Below, one piece after another: positions 7,201 through 14,402 of a DNA stretch of 16,134 bases; the first letter of the stretch is position 1; every line of letters begins with the position of its first letter. The DNA comes from an uncultured Clostridia bacterium (lineage in GTDB: Bacteria; Bacillota; Clostridia; Monoglobales; Firm-18). Under the pieces are notes generated by a model that was not told where the DNA came from, ran no database searches, and saw nothing but the letters and a program-made list of their open reading frames with translations. The translations under genes were made by a program, and so were the position numbers. The stretch is taken from the NCBI GenBank assembly GCA_937914775.1, contig CALDNB010000269.1, forward strand, positions 1 through 16,134. Direction: 5' to 3'.

Positions 7201-8781
7201 TTATCTGTTATTTTTAATCCACAAAAGGCATTCAATATATGCAAGAGCAAGATATCTACCGTGCTTTTCACTTACCGCCAAAGGAAGCAGTTTTAATTGT
7301 ACTTCGTCTAACTCTTCATCAGTTGCAGTTACGTTTTCAATTTTTGCCATAATATCGCTGTGAGCAGGGGGCATAATTGTACCCAGATATTCAAATATGT
7401 TCAAATCTTTGGGGCAGTCATTGCCTAAAACCGCCTTCGTAAGTGCAGTTTCATACTCTCTGTCATATTCCTTGTAAGTTCCGTTCCATAGTCTGTCTGC
7501 AAAAAGGCCAAGTGGTGACGGCAATGTGTATCTGTAAAATCTGTAATCAGGAATGTTTCCGTATTCCCACGCACAGGTTTCTCCGCCAATAATCATATTG
7601 TGATATTGTTCTTCTGTTTCGGGACGTAATGTAGGCAACCATGTGCTCAAAGACTCAGGGCTTGCATATTCTTTAAAATCCACATAAGTTTCGGGGTAAT
7701 GAGCATTAATTACTGTGTATCCCTGCTCTAAAAAACCCTGCATACTGCAGCCCTCATAAGGACCTCTGTTTTTTTGTGCCACACGCCAGAATTCAATAAC
7801 TATATCTTTAGGCAACGGAGACGGTTTTGAAATATCAATCCAGTCGTTCCACATCATTACTTCTTTGCCGTAAGATTTTACTATATCATATACCCTTTTT
7901 ACAAGGTGATAATGTATTTCCTGTTTGGAGTTGCCAAGTTTCTGACATTTGGGACATACATCCCAATAACACCAACGTTTAATGTCGGTCATTTCAACCT
8001 CGTCGCCGCCTATATGCACATATTTGCAGGAGGGGAACATTTCAATAAGTTCTCCTATCAAATCGTAACAAAGTGAATAAAAATCTTCATTTCCTGCGCA
8101 GACAGTCCATGCTCTCTCTTCTTTGTCAGTTTCGCACTGCAGATTGGGATAAGCGTCAAAAATTGTTCTCATATGACCTGGAACATCAAGCTCAGGTACC
8201 ACATTAAGACCTAATGTTACACATAAATCATTAAGACCTTTAAAATATTCCATAGAATATTTGTCACCTTTTGGCCCTGCAAGGTTCGGATGCTTTGCCG
8301 ATTGCCATGCAAAACCCTGAGAGTCCATCATATGGAAATGAATATTGTTATATTTAAGCATTGCAAGGCGCACAATAACTTCTTTTATTTCTTCTTTTCT
8401 GCCTACGCCTCTGCCCAAATCCATCATAAATGAACGATATGCAAATTTCGGATAATCTTTAATCTCGCATTTTTTAATAAACTTATCAGCAACCATTTGT
8501 GCTAAAGTGGCACATCCGTTTCTTGCCCCCAGAAAATCACTGTATGTAATTTCAATCTTGTCTGTTACAGTTAAAATATATTCTTCTGGTTTTAAAGAAC
8601 CGTCACAGACAAATTCAATTATGCTATCTTCATTTTGTTCAAAAGTAAATGAAGGCATAAAAATCTTAAGTACCTCAATTGCTTTTTCGCCTGTTTCATC
8701 GGTTGTTTTCACCCCTATAACTTCAGAAAGTGAAATTGTTTCATTAAATAGTTTTTCTTGTTGTACTCTTGGAATAATCAT
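7201..8781 (-). CDS. Glycoside hydrolase family 20 (beta-N-acetylhexosaminidase type)
   Basis: Releases terminal N-acetylglucosamine or N-acetylgalactosamine from glycans. The 526 residues comprise an N-terminal alpha/beta domain (about 1-110) and a GH20 barrel opening with FAYRSFMMDLGRG at 114-126. The catalytic pair is Asp260-Glu261 in HIGGDE: Asp positions the substrate N-acetyl group and Glu is the acid. WEYGN further on matches the C-terminal barrel. A Cys-rich stretch (WCYWDVCPKCQ) follows the active site. No signal peptide, so the enzyme is predicted cytosolic and would act on imported oligosaccharides. Its ATG overlaps the glycerate kinase TGA (ATGA), with GGAGG seven bases before it. 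It ends six bases from the next promoter. Family call is strong; linkage and donor sugar are not known. Confidence 0.93.
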   Translation of the reverse strand: MIIPRVQQEKLFNETISLSEVIGVKTTDETGEKAIEVLKIFMPSFTFEQNEDSIIEFVCDGSLKPEEYILTVTDKIEITYSDFLGARNGCATLAQMVADKFIKKCEIKDYPKFAYRSFMMDLGRGVGRKEEIKEVIVRLAMLKYNNIHFHMMDSQGFAWQSAKHPNLAGPKGDKYSMEYFKGLNDLCVTLGLNVVPELDVPGHMRTIFDAYPNLQCETDKEERAWTVCAGNEDFYSLCYDLIGELIEMFPSCKYVHIGGDEVEMTDIKRWCYWDVCPKCQKLGNSKQEIHYHLVKRVYDIVKSYGKEVMMWNDWIDISKPSPLPKDIVIEFWRVAQKNRGPYEGCSMQGFLEQGYTVINAHYPETYVDFKEYASPESLSTWLPTLRPETEEQYHNMIIGGETCAWEYGNIPDYRFYRYTLPSPLGLFADRLWNGTYKEYDREYETALTKAVLGNDCPKDLNIFEYLGTIMPPAHSDIMAKIENVTATDEELDEVQLKLLPLAVSEKHGRYLALAYIECLLWIKNNR

Positions 8782-9914
8782 TTTATTACCTCCTTGTAAA
8801 AATTAATTATCTGCTGTGCAGTATTACTTAAATTTTCCATTGCATTTCGAGTATTCATAGCTTCCTCCAATGTGCACACAGTACGCAAAATGGGGAAAAT
8901 CCCGTCAATACCGTGGTTGTTTAAAGCACTTGCATCTTTTGTTGCACATCCGCAAAATGCAATTACGGTTTTTCCGTATTTTTTCGCAAGTCGGGCAATT
9001 CCTACAGGGACTTTGCCCATAACAGTCTGTCCGTCAATTTTTCCCTCGCCTGTAATTACCAGATCTGCGTCTTTAATATATTTTTCAATCTCTGTTTTTT
9101 CAAGTATCAAATCTATTCCCGACTTAAGTTTTCCATTTAAAAATGTCATAAACGCAAAACCCATACCCCCTGCAGCACCTGCACCGGGGAAATTAACATC
9201 TGCTTTCTTGTATTTTTCACTTGCAACAAGAGCGTAGTTTTTCATACCCTGCTCCATTATTTCTATGTCTTTTTTACTTGCACCCTTTTGCGGTCCGTAT
9301 ATAGTACTGCACCCATTTTCTCCCAAAAGGGGATTTGTAACGTCACAGGCTATATTAAAAGTACATTCAAAAACTTCGGGAATTACTTTGTCATCACAAA
9401 TCTTTGCTATTTTGCCCAACCCCCGTGCACCAAAGGGAACGTGTTTTCCCTCTTTATCGTAAAACTCAAAACCTAAAGCCTGAAGCATTCCCACTCCGCC
9501 GTCATTGGTAGCGCTTCCGCCTATGCCCACAATAAAATCTCTGTATCCTTTATTTATGGCATCGGCGATTATCTGCCCTACGCCGTATGTAGTAGCAACA
9601 ATCGGATTAAGTTCACTTTTGTCAATAAGGGTTATTCCTGCGGCAGCAGACATTTCAATAACTGCAGTTTTGCCGAAAGTTCCGTATGTTGCTATAATAT
9701 CCTCGCCTATTGGGTTTTTGACAGTTACATTGTGTATCTGTCCATCCAAACCCGAAACAAGGGCTTGGACTGTTCCCTCTCCCCCGTCAGCAACAGGCAT
9801 TATTTTCACTTCCGCATCAGGCATACACCTTTTAATCCCCTTTTCTGCGGCATTTCCTGCCTCCATTGATGTCATACTGCCTTTAAATGAATCAATAGCA
9901 ATCAGTATTTTCAT
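8778..9914 (-). CDS. Glycerate kinase (GlxK/GarK family)
   Basis: Phosphorylates glycerate with ATP; most bacterial members of this family give 2-phosphoglycerate for lower glycolysis. The 378 residues match the family length. Marks: the N-terminal MKILIAIDSFKGSMTS, VADGGEGT at 42-49, the glycine-rich GGSATNDGG at 132-140, and VITGEGKIDGQT in the second domain. Cytosolic. Start at 9914 has GGAGG seven bases upstream; the gene follows the acetyltransferase by 17 bases and overlaps the GH20 start by four. In sugar-acid routes, glycerate comes from tartronate semialdehyde (glucarate or galactarate) or from other acids, so its place in the same train as glucuronate isomerase supports acidic-sugar catabolism (inference). 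No aldolase or semialdehyde reductase is in the window to complete such a route. Confidence 0.95.
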   Translation of the reverse strand: MKILIAIDSFKGSMTSMEAGNAAEKGIKRCMPDAEVKIMPVADGGEGTVQALVSGLDGQIHNVTVKNPIGEDIIATYGTFGKTAVIEMSAAAGITLIDKSELNPIVATTYGVGQIIADAINKGYRDFIVGIGGSATNDGGVGMLQALGFEFYDKEGKHVPFGARGLGKIAKICDDKVIPEVFECTFNIACDVTNPLLGENGCSTIYGPQKGASKKDIEIMEQGMKNYALVASEKYKKADVNFPGAGAAGGMGFAFMTFLNGKLKSGIDLILEKTEIEKYIKDADLVITGEGKIDGQTVMGKVPVGIARLAKKYGKTVIAFCGCATKDASALNNHGIDGIFPILRTVCTLEEAMNTRNAMENLSNTAQQIINFYKEVIK

Positions 9915-9931
9915 TTACCCACCTCCACCTG

Positions 9932-10453
9932 CTACACAATAAACTCGTACAGTTCAAAGTTTAAATCTCCTAAATGAGGTATAGTCATTATCATTTCTTT
10001 TCTCATAACAAACCCGCATTTGTTGTAAAGAACAATTCCCGGAGTGTTATACTTTAATACATCAAGGCGTATTGACTTAATACCGGTTTCTTTTGCATAA
10101 TTTTTAAGTCCGTCAATAAGTGTTGTTGCTATGCCTCTACCAAAACAGTCAGGCCTTGTGGCAAGAACGTGAATAACACCTATGTCTTTTGTATCCGTAC
10201 CCCAGGGCACAGTATCATAAGCCTCGTTATAACTTTTATTCATTATACAGGCGGCAAGTATTTCTCCCTTTTCTTCACAAATAAACAGTTCCTTGTTGTC
10301 AACAGAGGTATTTAAAAGTTCATGGGAGGGGTGAACATTCTTCTGCCAATTTATATTATACTGTGATGCCCCGTTTACCTCAATTACATAATCATAAAAT
10401 TCTATTATCTTTTGCTTTTCGTTTTCTTTTGCAGGTCTGAAATTTATACTCAA
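9932..10453 (-). CDS. GNAT-family N-acetyltransferase
   Basis: A 173-residue single GNAT domain that transfers an acetyl group from acetyl-CoA to an amine. The acetyl-CoA-binding motif A is visible as HVLATRPDCFGRGIAT (about 95-110), followed by motif B with VLYNKCGF near the C-terminus. Acceptor is unknown; it could be a protein, an amino sugar or a small metabolite. The start codon is TTG at 10453, chosen because AGAGG sits about eight bases before it and no ATG occurs in frame until about residue 71, inside the domain. It follows the CDF gene by 15 bases and precedes glycerate kinase by 17. Confidence 0.9.
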   Translation of the reverse strand: MSINFRPAKENEKQKIIEFYDYVIEVNGASQYNINWQKNVHPSHELLNTSVDNKELFICEEKGEILAACIMNKSYNEAYDTVPWGTDTKDIGVIHVLATRPDCFGRGIATTLIDGLKNYAKETGIKSIRLDVLKYNTPGIVLYNKCGFVMRKEMIMTIPHLGDLNFELYEFIV

Positions 10454-10468
10454 AGTTTTTACCTCTTT

Positions 10469-11347
10469 CTAATGATGATGATGGTGGTGGTGATGGTGAG
10501 ATTCGGTTTTACATAATGTTTCTTCACACACCTCGTCAACACCCTCTATTTCAACAGTTGTATGTGAAATTCCGTGTTCGGCCATTTCACTCTTTATTAA
10601 ATCTTTTATTGTTTTTGCATCACGGTCAGTTACAGCGTGTAATGTAGCAAAATTTGTAACACCGTCAATTGTTCTTATGTGTATATGGTGAATGTCTTTA
10701 ACACCATCGATTTCCATAAGATGTTCTTTTATTTCATCAACGTCGCAAGGAGATTTTTCAAGAAATATGTCAATTGTTTCCTTAAGGTTTTTAATTGCTG
10801 ATACAAATATAAACAACGCAACCGCAATTGATAATATAGGGTCAATAATGCTTATATCCGTAAATCTCATTATTACAGAGCCGATTAATACAACTACCCA
10901 ACCCAACACGTCTTCTAACATGTGAAGATTTACAGCCTTCTGATTTAATGACCCTTTTCCGTGAGTAAAATATGCCGCAGAAAAATTAACCACTACTCCG
11001 AAAACTGCAAAAATAATCATACCGTCATAATTAACAGGTACAGGATTTATAATTCTCGGAATTGCACCGAAAATTACCGCCAAAGAGCCAAACAAAAGTA
11101 TAACAGTTGTTATAACACTTCCCAGAACCGAATACCTTGTATAACCGTAAGTGTATAATTTGTCAGGTTGTCTTTTGCTGATTTTTTCAAGGAAGTATGA
11201 TATGCCAATGCTTAAACTGTCACCGAAATCGTGAACGGAGTCAGATAAAATTGCTATACTTCCAGTAATAATTCCACCTACGAATTCTATAATTGAAAAT
11301 GACAAGTTTAGCAAAAACGCCACAAATATTTTTTTGTCAGATTTCAT
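10469..11347 (-). CDS. Cation diffusion facilitator (CDF) metal exporter with a C-terminal nine-histidine tail
   Basis: Exports divalent metal, most likely Zn2+, across the membrane in exchange for protons. The 292 residues hold about six membrane helices, then a cytosolic ferredoxin-like domain (about 200-270). Metal-site residues are visible: His39 and Asp43 in SDSVHDFGD and His142 and Asp146 in HMLED, the His-x3-Asp pattern of zinc-type members. The tail has Cys274 and Cys279 and ends in nine histidines (284-292), encoded by mixed CAT and CAC codons. The start is one base after the DUF4091 stop (TAAAATG). GGAGG lies inside that gene but twelve bases away, longer than usual, so initiation may depend on coupling. 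Its place among glycan genes is odd. Confidence 0.93.
   Translation of the reverse strand: MKSDKKIFVAFLLNLSFSIIEFVGGIITGSIAILSDSVHDFGDSLSIGISYFLEKISKRQPDKLYTYGYTRYSVLGSVITTVILLFGSLAVIFGAIPRIINPVPVNYDGMIIFAVFGVVVNFSAAYFTHGKGSLNQKAVNLHMLEDVLGWVVVLIGSVIMRFTDISIIDPILSIAVALFIFVSAIKNLKETIDIFLEKSPCDVDEIKEHLMEIDGVKDIHHIHIRTIDGVTNFATLHAVTDRDAKTIKDLIKSEMAEHGISHTTVEIEGVDEVCEETLCKTESHHHHHHHHH
10472..10498 (-). repeat. Nine-codon CAT/CAC histidine run
   Basis: A 27-base trinucleotide tract that encodes the nine terminal histidines of the CDF exporter and abuts the TAG stop. The codons are CAC, CAT, three CAC, then four CAT. It is a likely metal-binding tail and a possible site of length variation by slippage. 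Confidence 0.85.
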
Positions 11348-11348
11348 T

Positions 11349-13013
11349 TTATTTTATTGCCTCCAAAATCATATCATCAATTCTGTCACGGATTTTCTGC
11401 ATAGTTCTTACGTCGTTAACGTTATTTAAGAAAGTGATTTCACCAATAATATTCTCGATTTCCTCCACAACTTTTTCTTTGCCGTAATAACTTTCGCAAA
11501 GTTTAAACAGTCTTATATCATCTAACGCCTGACGGGTTGCCATTAACCTTAATGAGTCAATGGGAGTTCCGTCCTGGGCAGGATAAACAAGGAAACAGTC
11601 TCCGCCCATTTCGTAGCCAAAATAGCCACCGCAGGGATTTAAGAAAGGATTTATGTGGTCGTAAGATGTTTCGTTATTGTAATAATTAAAGCCCCAGTGT
11701 AAAAATCCCTCAATACCGAACTTATACATCTGATAACCCAAAGAACGTGTTCTTGGTGTAGATAGTGCAAAGCCTCTGTTTGTTGTTGTTCTTGGAGTTG
11801 AGCAATAATAAACCCATCTTTCCTTAATGTCTTCAGGCAAAAAGTCCTTTATTGCTCCCGTAGTTGGTACGGGAATGTCGCAAAGCCCCTCTTTATAATA
11901 CTCAACGTGACTTAAGGCGTCTATTACCTTAAAATCTTTTAATATATCTATTATGTTGTTTCTGTTTGTTTTGTACTGTTCAAGGTGCTGTTCTCTTGGC
12001 TCATCAGAGATATGGAAATATACTTTGTCTTTATCCCATTTTGTAACAATATATTTTGTAAATTCAGTTAAAAATGCTCTTATGAATTTAACATATTCTT
12101 CCCCTGCAGCATCTGTATCCCAGCCGAAAATCTGTTTTTCTTCTCCGTCAACAGTTGCAATAACTTTCGGTGCGTGGTATGCTCCCCACTGTGTAAACAG
12201 ATGGCACACTTCTACATATTTAACTCCGCAGTCTTTACACATTTTTAGCCATCTGTCGCAAAGAGAAAAGTCAAAAGAATACTCGCCCTTATTTACATTT
12301 ACTTTTACAAGTTGTACGGTAGTACGTTCTCCACCCTCGTATGTATCAAGAGGCGGAGTAAATACAGGCATAAGTATCATATTTATACCAGTTTCAACAG
12401 CCTTTTTCATAAAGTTCTTGCATATTTCAAAGTGTCTGTCAGAAAAGGCAGGTACATTGTAGTAGTCTGCAAGACAGTCCGCATAAAACCATTGTGTTGC
12501 TATTGTGTCACGCTCCGGAAGTTCTGCGTCAATTACCTCAACAACAAAATCTGTCTCTGCCACTTTTTCGTCTTTTAAATCGTGAAGAACAATTTTGGTT
12601 TCGTACTGTCCCGGTTTTAAATCGCCTTCAAAATCAATCATAACAGTATGTAATTGTCTGTTGTAGTACGGAATACAATTTTTCCTCATTAAAGGCATTA
12701 AAACGTCAGGATAAAGTCCCGCTTCAGTTCTTATGTACTTAATGTCAATTTCCATATCCTCCAGGATAAATGGCATTGAATTATAGTTTGGAATGTTTTC
12801 AACAGTTCTTAGTGTGGCATACTTTGACATTTCGCCCTCTATTGATATTTTAAGGAAAGTCGCTGTACGCACCTTTGTATCGTCGTATGCCATAAACTGC
12901 ACAGACGCTTTTTCGTTTTTGTACATTCTTAATTTTGTTACTGCATCAAAATCTGCAGGAATCTGGTCTAAAAAACATTTTTCCATTGCAGATACTAGCT
13001 TTGTTGTAAGCAT
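11349..13013 (-). CDS. DUF4091-containing glycoside hydrolase-like protein
   Basis: A 554-residue protein of the DUF4091 type, found beside glycosidases in Firmicutes and Bacteroidetes. The layout seen is an N-terminal beta-rich region (about 1-165), a barrel-like middle with FMKKAVETGINMILMPVFTPP near 201-221, a strand carrying HISDEP (334-339, candidate catalytic Glu338), and the DUF4091 end, from about residue 440, with FLHWGFNYYN, NPCGGYFGYEMGGD and RLMATRQALDDIRL. There is no signal peptide, so it is predicted cytosolic. AGGAGA precedes the ATG at 13013. It follows the deacetylase candidate by 19 bases and is one base from the CDF gene. A glycosidase role acting with GH20 is inferred; no substrate can be given. 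Confidence 0.88.
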   Translation of the reverse strand: MLTTKLVSAMEKCFLDQIPADFDAVTKLRMYKNEKASVQFMAYDDTKVRTATFLKISIEGEMSKYATLRTVENIPNYNSMPFILEDMEIDIKYIRTEAGLYPDVLMPLMRKNCIPYYNRQLHTVMIDFEGDLKPGQYETKIVLHDLKDEKVAETDFVVEVIDAELPERDTIATQWFYADCLADYYNVPAFSDRHFEICKNFMKKAVETGINMILMPVFTPPLDTYEGGERTTVQLVKVNVNKGEYSFDFSLCDRWLKMCKDCGVKYVEVCHLFTQWGAYHAPKVIATVDGEEKQIFGWDTDAAGEEYVKFIRAFLTEFTKYIVTKWDKDKVYFHISDEPREQHLEQYKTNRNNIIDILKDFKVIDALSHVEYYKEGLCDIPVPTTGAIKDFLPEDIKERWVYYCSTPRTTTNRGFALSTPRTRSLGYQMYKFGIEGFLHWGFNYYNNETSYDHINPFLNPCGGYFGYEMGGDCFLVYPAQDGTPIDSLRLMATRQALDDIRLFKLCESYYGKEKVVEEIENIIGEITFLNNVNDVRTMQKIRDRIDDMILEAIK

Positions 13014-13032
13014 AATATTTCTCCTTTGTACA

Positions 13033-13929
13033 TTATAGTTTTTCGTCGTAAGACATAAACTCTACTTTGTCAGACAGATTGTTTTTTATTCTTATCAATA
13101 CTTCTTCTAAAATCTCAAGCCCCGTTTCACTACCGTTTGAAAACAATGACTGCCAATGGGTAAGCATTACAGGATGCCCGCCCAAATTAATTGTGTCTAA
13201 AACAGCACCGTTTTTGCCGTCCTCAGTAATATAAAAATCCGCAACTTCTTTAATATCGGTTTTTGGATTGTCTATCGTCTGCCACAAATAATCACGGATT
13301 GTTGCAGAAATTGCAAACAGTCTTGAGCCGTCTTTTTCAATAACTGTTCTTGGCTTTCCGCTTGGCTCAGTCTCTAAAAAGTACCAGTAATCCCCTTTGC
13401 CGTAAACTTTAATAAAAGCTTCCAATATTGCATTTTCATAAGCATCTTTAACTTTGCTTCCGAAGTGCCAGGGAGAGGTTACTCCCGTGCATTTGACTCC
13501 CCTTTCCTTTAAAAGGGTGAGTGCATATTGTATGTAATTAGCAAGACTTTTCTCGTTCTGCATATTCGACCAGGTTTCTTCATCAATATCCAGATAAACC
13601 CCCTTGTCAATATCGTATGTAAGATGATGGGTTATCATTTCAGGGCAAAAAGAAAATTTTCCCTCTAATTTTTCGTGAAACAAATTCATCCACGGCTTTA
13701 CTCTTTCTTCTCCGTAAGGATTTTTACATCCGGGCAACGGCACAACAGACAGTTTACCTTTTACACCGTATTTTTCCACCAATGCACAAAACTTTTCCAT
13801 AAAAGACAACGGCACTTCAGGAAGTAACTCCCTACCGTCTTTTGTAATTTTAATATCAGAATGTTCATAATACACATGAACAATGGGACAAAAATCATCA
13901 ATATTTAATGATATAGGAATTTTATTCAT
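13033..13929 (-). CDS. Divergent NodB-like polysaccharide deacetylase candidate
   Basis: A 298-residue cytosolic protein that looks like a distant member of the NodB or glycoside hydrolase/deacetylase barrel group. Points in favour: Asp11-Asp12 near the start (SLNIDDF, compare the TFDD motif), His101-His102 after a strand (compare the second metal motif), SPWHFG at 152-157 (compare the arginine-proline motif) and MLTHWQS with His258 near the C-terminus (compare the final histidine motif). These motifs are loose, so this is a candidate only. The longer in-frame start at 14013 is rejected: it would run deep into the previous gene, has a basic, low-complexity extension, and the ATG at 13929 makes an ATGA overlap with the preceding stop, with GGAGGA upstream. 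If correct it would remove N- or O-acetyl groups from an imported sugar. Confidence 0.75.
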   Translation of the reverse strand: MNKIPISLNIDDFCPIVHVYYEHSDIKITKDGRELLPEVPLSFMEKFCALVEKYGVKGKLSVVPLPGCKNPYGEERVKPWMNLFHEKLEGKFSFCPEMITHHLTYDIDKGVYLDIDEETWSNMQNEKSLANYIQYALTLLKERGVKCTGVTSPWHFGSKVKDAYENAILEAFIKVYGKGDYWYFLETEPSGKPRTVIEKDGSRLFAISATIRDYLWQTIDNPKTDIKEVADFYITEDGKNGAVLDTINLGGHPVMLTHWQSLFSNGSETGLEILEEVLIRIKNNLSDKVEFMSYDEKL

Positions 13930-14318
13930 ATAAGACTTTCCTCCAGAATTTTTACTGCATCCTCTATGCAACCGTCGCAGGAGCGTAAACCTTCGCCTTT
14001 TAATGCACTGCACATTAAAGATTTGTTCATCGCTTCAAATTTCGCCATAAGTTGTCCGCCACAACTGTAACTTTCAAGTTTGTTTGTCTGGGGCAGGGAA
14101 CTTATGCCTTTGCTGTTTTTGTATCCTGCTAAAAATACCATAGCAGAAACTGCACCGCATACTCCTTTTGTTCCTCCCATTCCTCCGCCAAAGGCTTCGG
14201 AAAGACGAAACAACTGGTCCTCGGTTAAATCGGTAATATCAGAAAAAGCACAAAGCACTGCTTGTGCACAATTGTACCCTTTTTTATGGTTTTCTATTGC
14301 TCTTGTAACTCTGTCCAT
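13926..14318 (-). CDS. C_GCAxxG_C_C family redox-type small protein
   Basis: A 130-residue protein of the C_GCAxxG_C_C family, presumed redox or metal-associated, cytosolic and of unknown biochemical role. Marks: GYNCAQAVL with Cys17, FGGGMGG, then VCGAVSAM with Cys54, Cys86, Cys103 and a CDGC pair (Cys114 and Cys117). The ATG at 14318 is chosen over the in-frame ATG at 14324 because AGGAGG (14326-14331) is seven bases away, but only one base from the upstream ATG. It heads the gene train, starting about 17 bases from the predicted transcript start. It overlaps the next gene by four bases. Its link to glycan catabolism is unexplained. Confidence 0.9.
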   Translation of the reverse strand: MDRVTRAIENHKKGYNCAQAVLCAFSDITDLTEDQLFRLSEAFGGGMGGTKGVCGAVSAMVFLAGYKNSKGISSLPQTNKLESYSCGGQLMAKFEAMNKSLMCSALKGEGLRSCDGCIEDAVKILEESLI

Positions 14319-14341
14319 AATCATTCCTCCTGACTACTTTC

Positions 14342-14370
14342 ATTATACACTTTATTATATTTGTTTTCAA
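14342..14370 (-). promoter_or_regulatory. Strong sigma-A-type promoter for the long gene train
   Basis: On the minus strand TTGAAA (14370-14365) and TATAAT (14347-14342) are separated by 17 bases, close to full consensus. Transcription should begin near 14335. A second TATAAT lies twelve bases upstream (14359-14354) in a tandem TATAATaAAGT/TATAATgAAGT-like repeat, but it has no good -35. The promoter starts two bases after the hairpin at 14373-14400. Confidence 0.85.
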
Positions 14371-14372
14371 GC

Positions 14373-14400
14373 AAAAAAGCGTTCAAAAGAACGCTTTTTT
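14373..14400 (-). terminator. Rho-independent terminator after the antiporter gene
   Basis: A perfect 12-base stem (AAAAAAGCGTTC with GAACGCTTTTTT) around an AAAA loop as written on the plus strand. The T-run needed on the minus strand is the complement of the six A bases at 14373-14378. It follows the antiporter stop at 14403 by two bases. The stem also ends in Ts on the plus strand, so it can work in both directions. Confidence 0.88.
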
Positions 14401-14402
14401 CA

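Noticed and set aside
9505..9942. 145-residue plus-strand open frame
   Set aside because: It lies antisense within the glycerate kinase gene, has no ribosome site and reads as a low-complexity Pro/Ile/Ser composition, the shadow of a well-supported gene.
11953..12462. 169-residue plus-strand open frame
   Set aside because: Antisense within the DUF4091 gene. The sequence shows no family motif and a shadow-like composition.
13930..14013. 28-residue N-terminal extension of the deacetylase candidate
   Set aside because: It would overlap the C_GCAxxG_C_C gene by most of 90 bases. The ATGA overlap and GGAGGA before 13929 give a better start.
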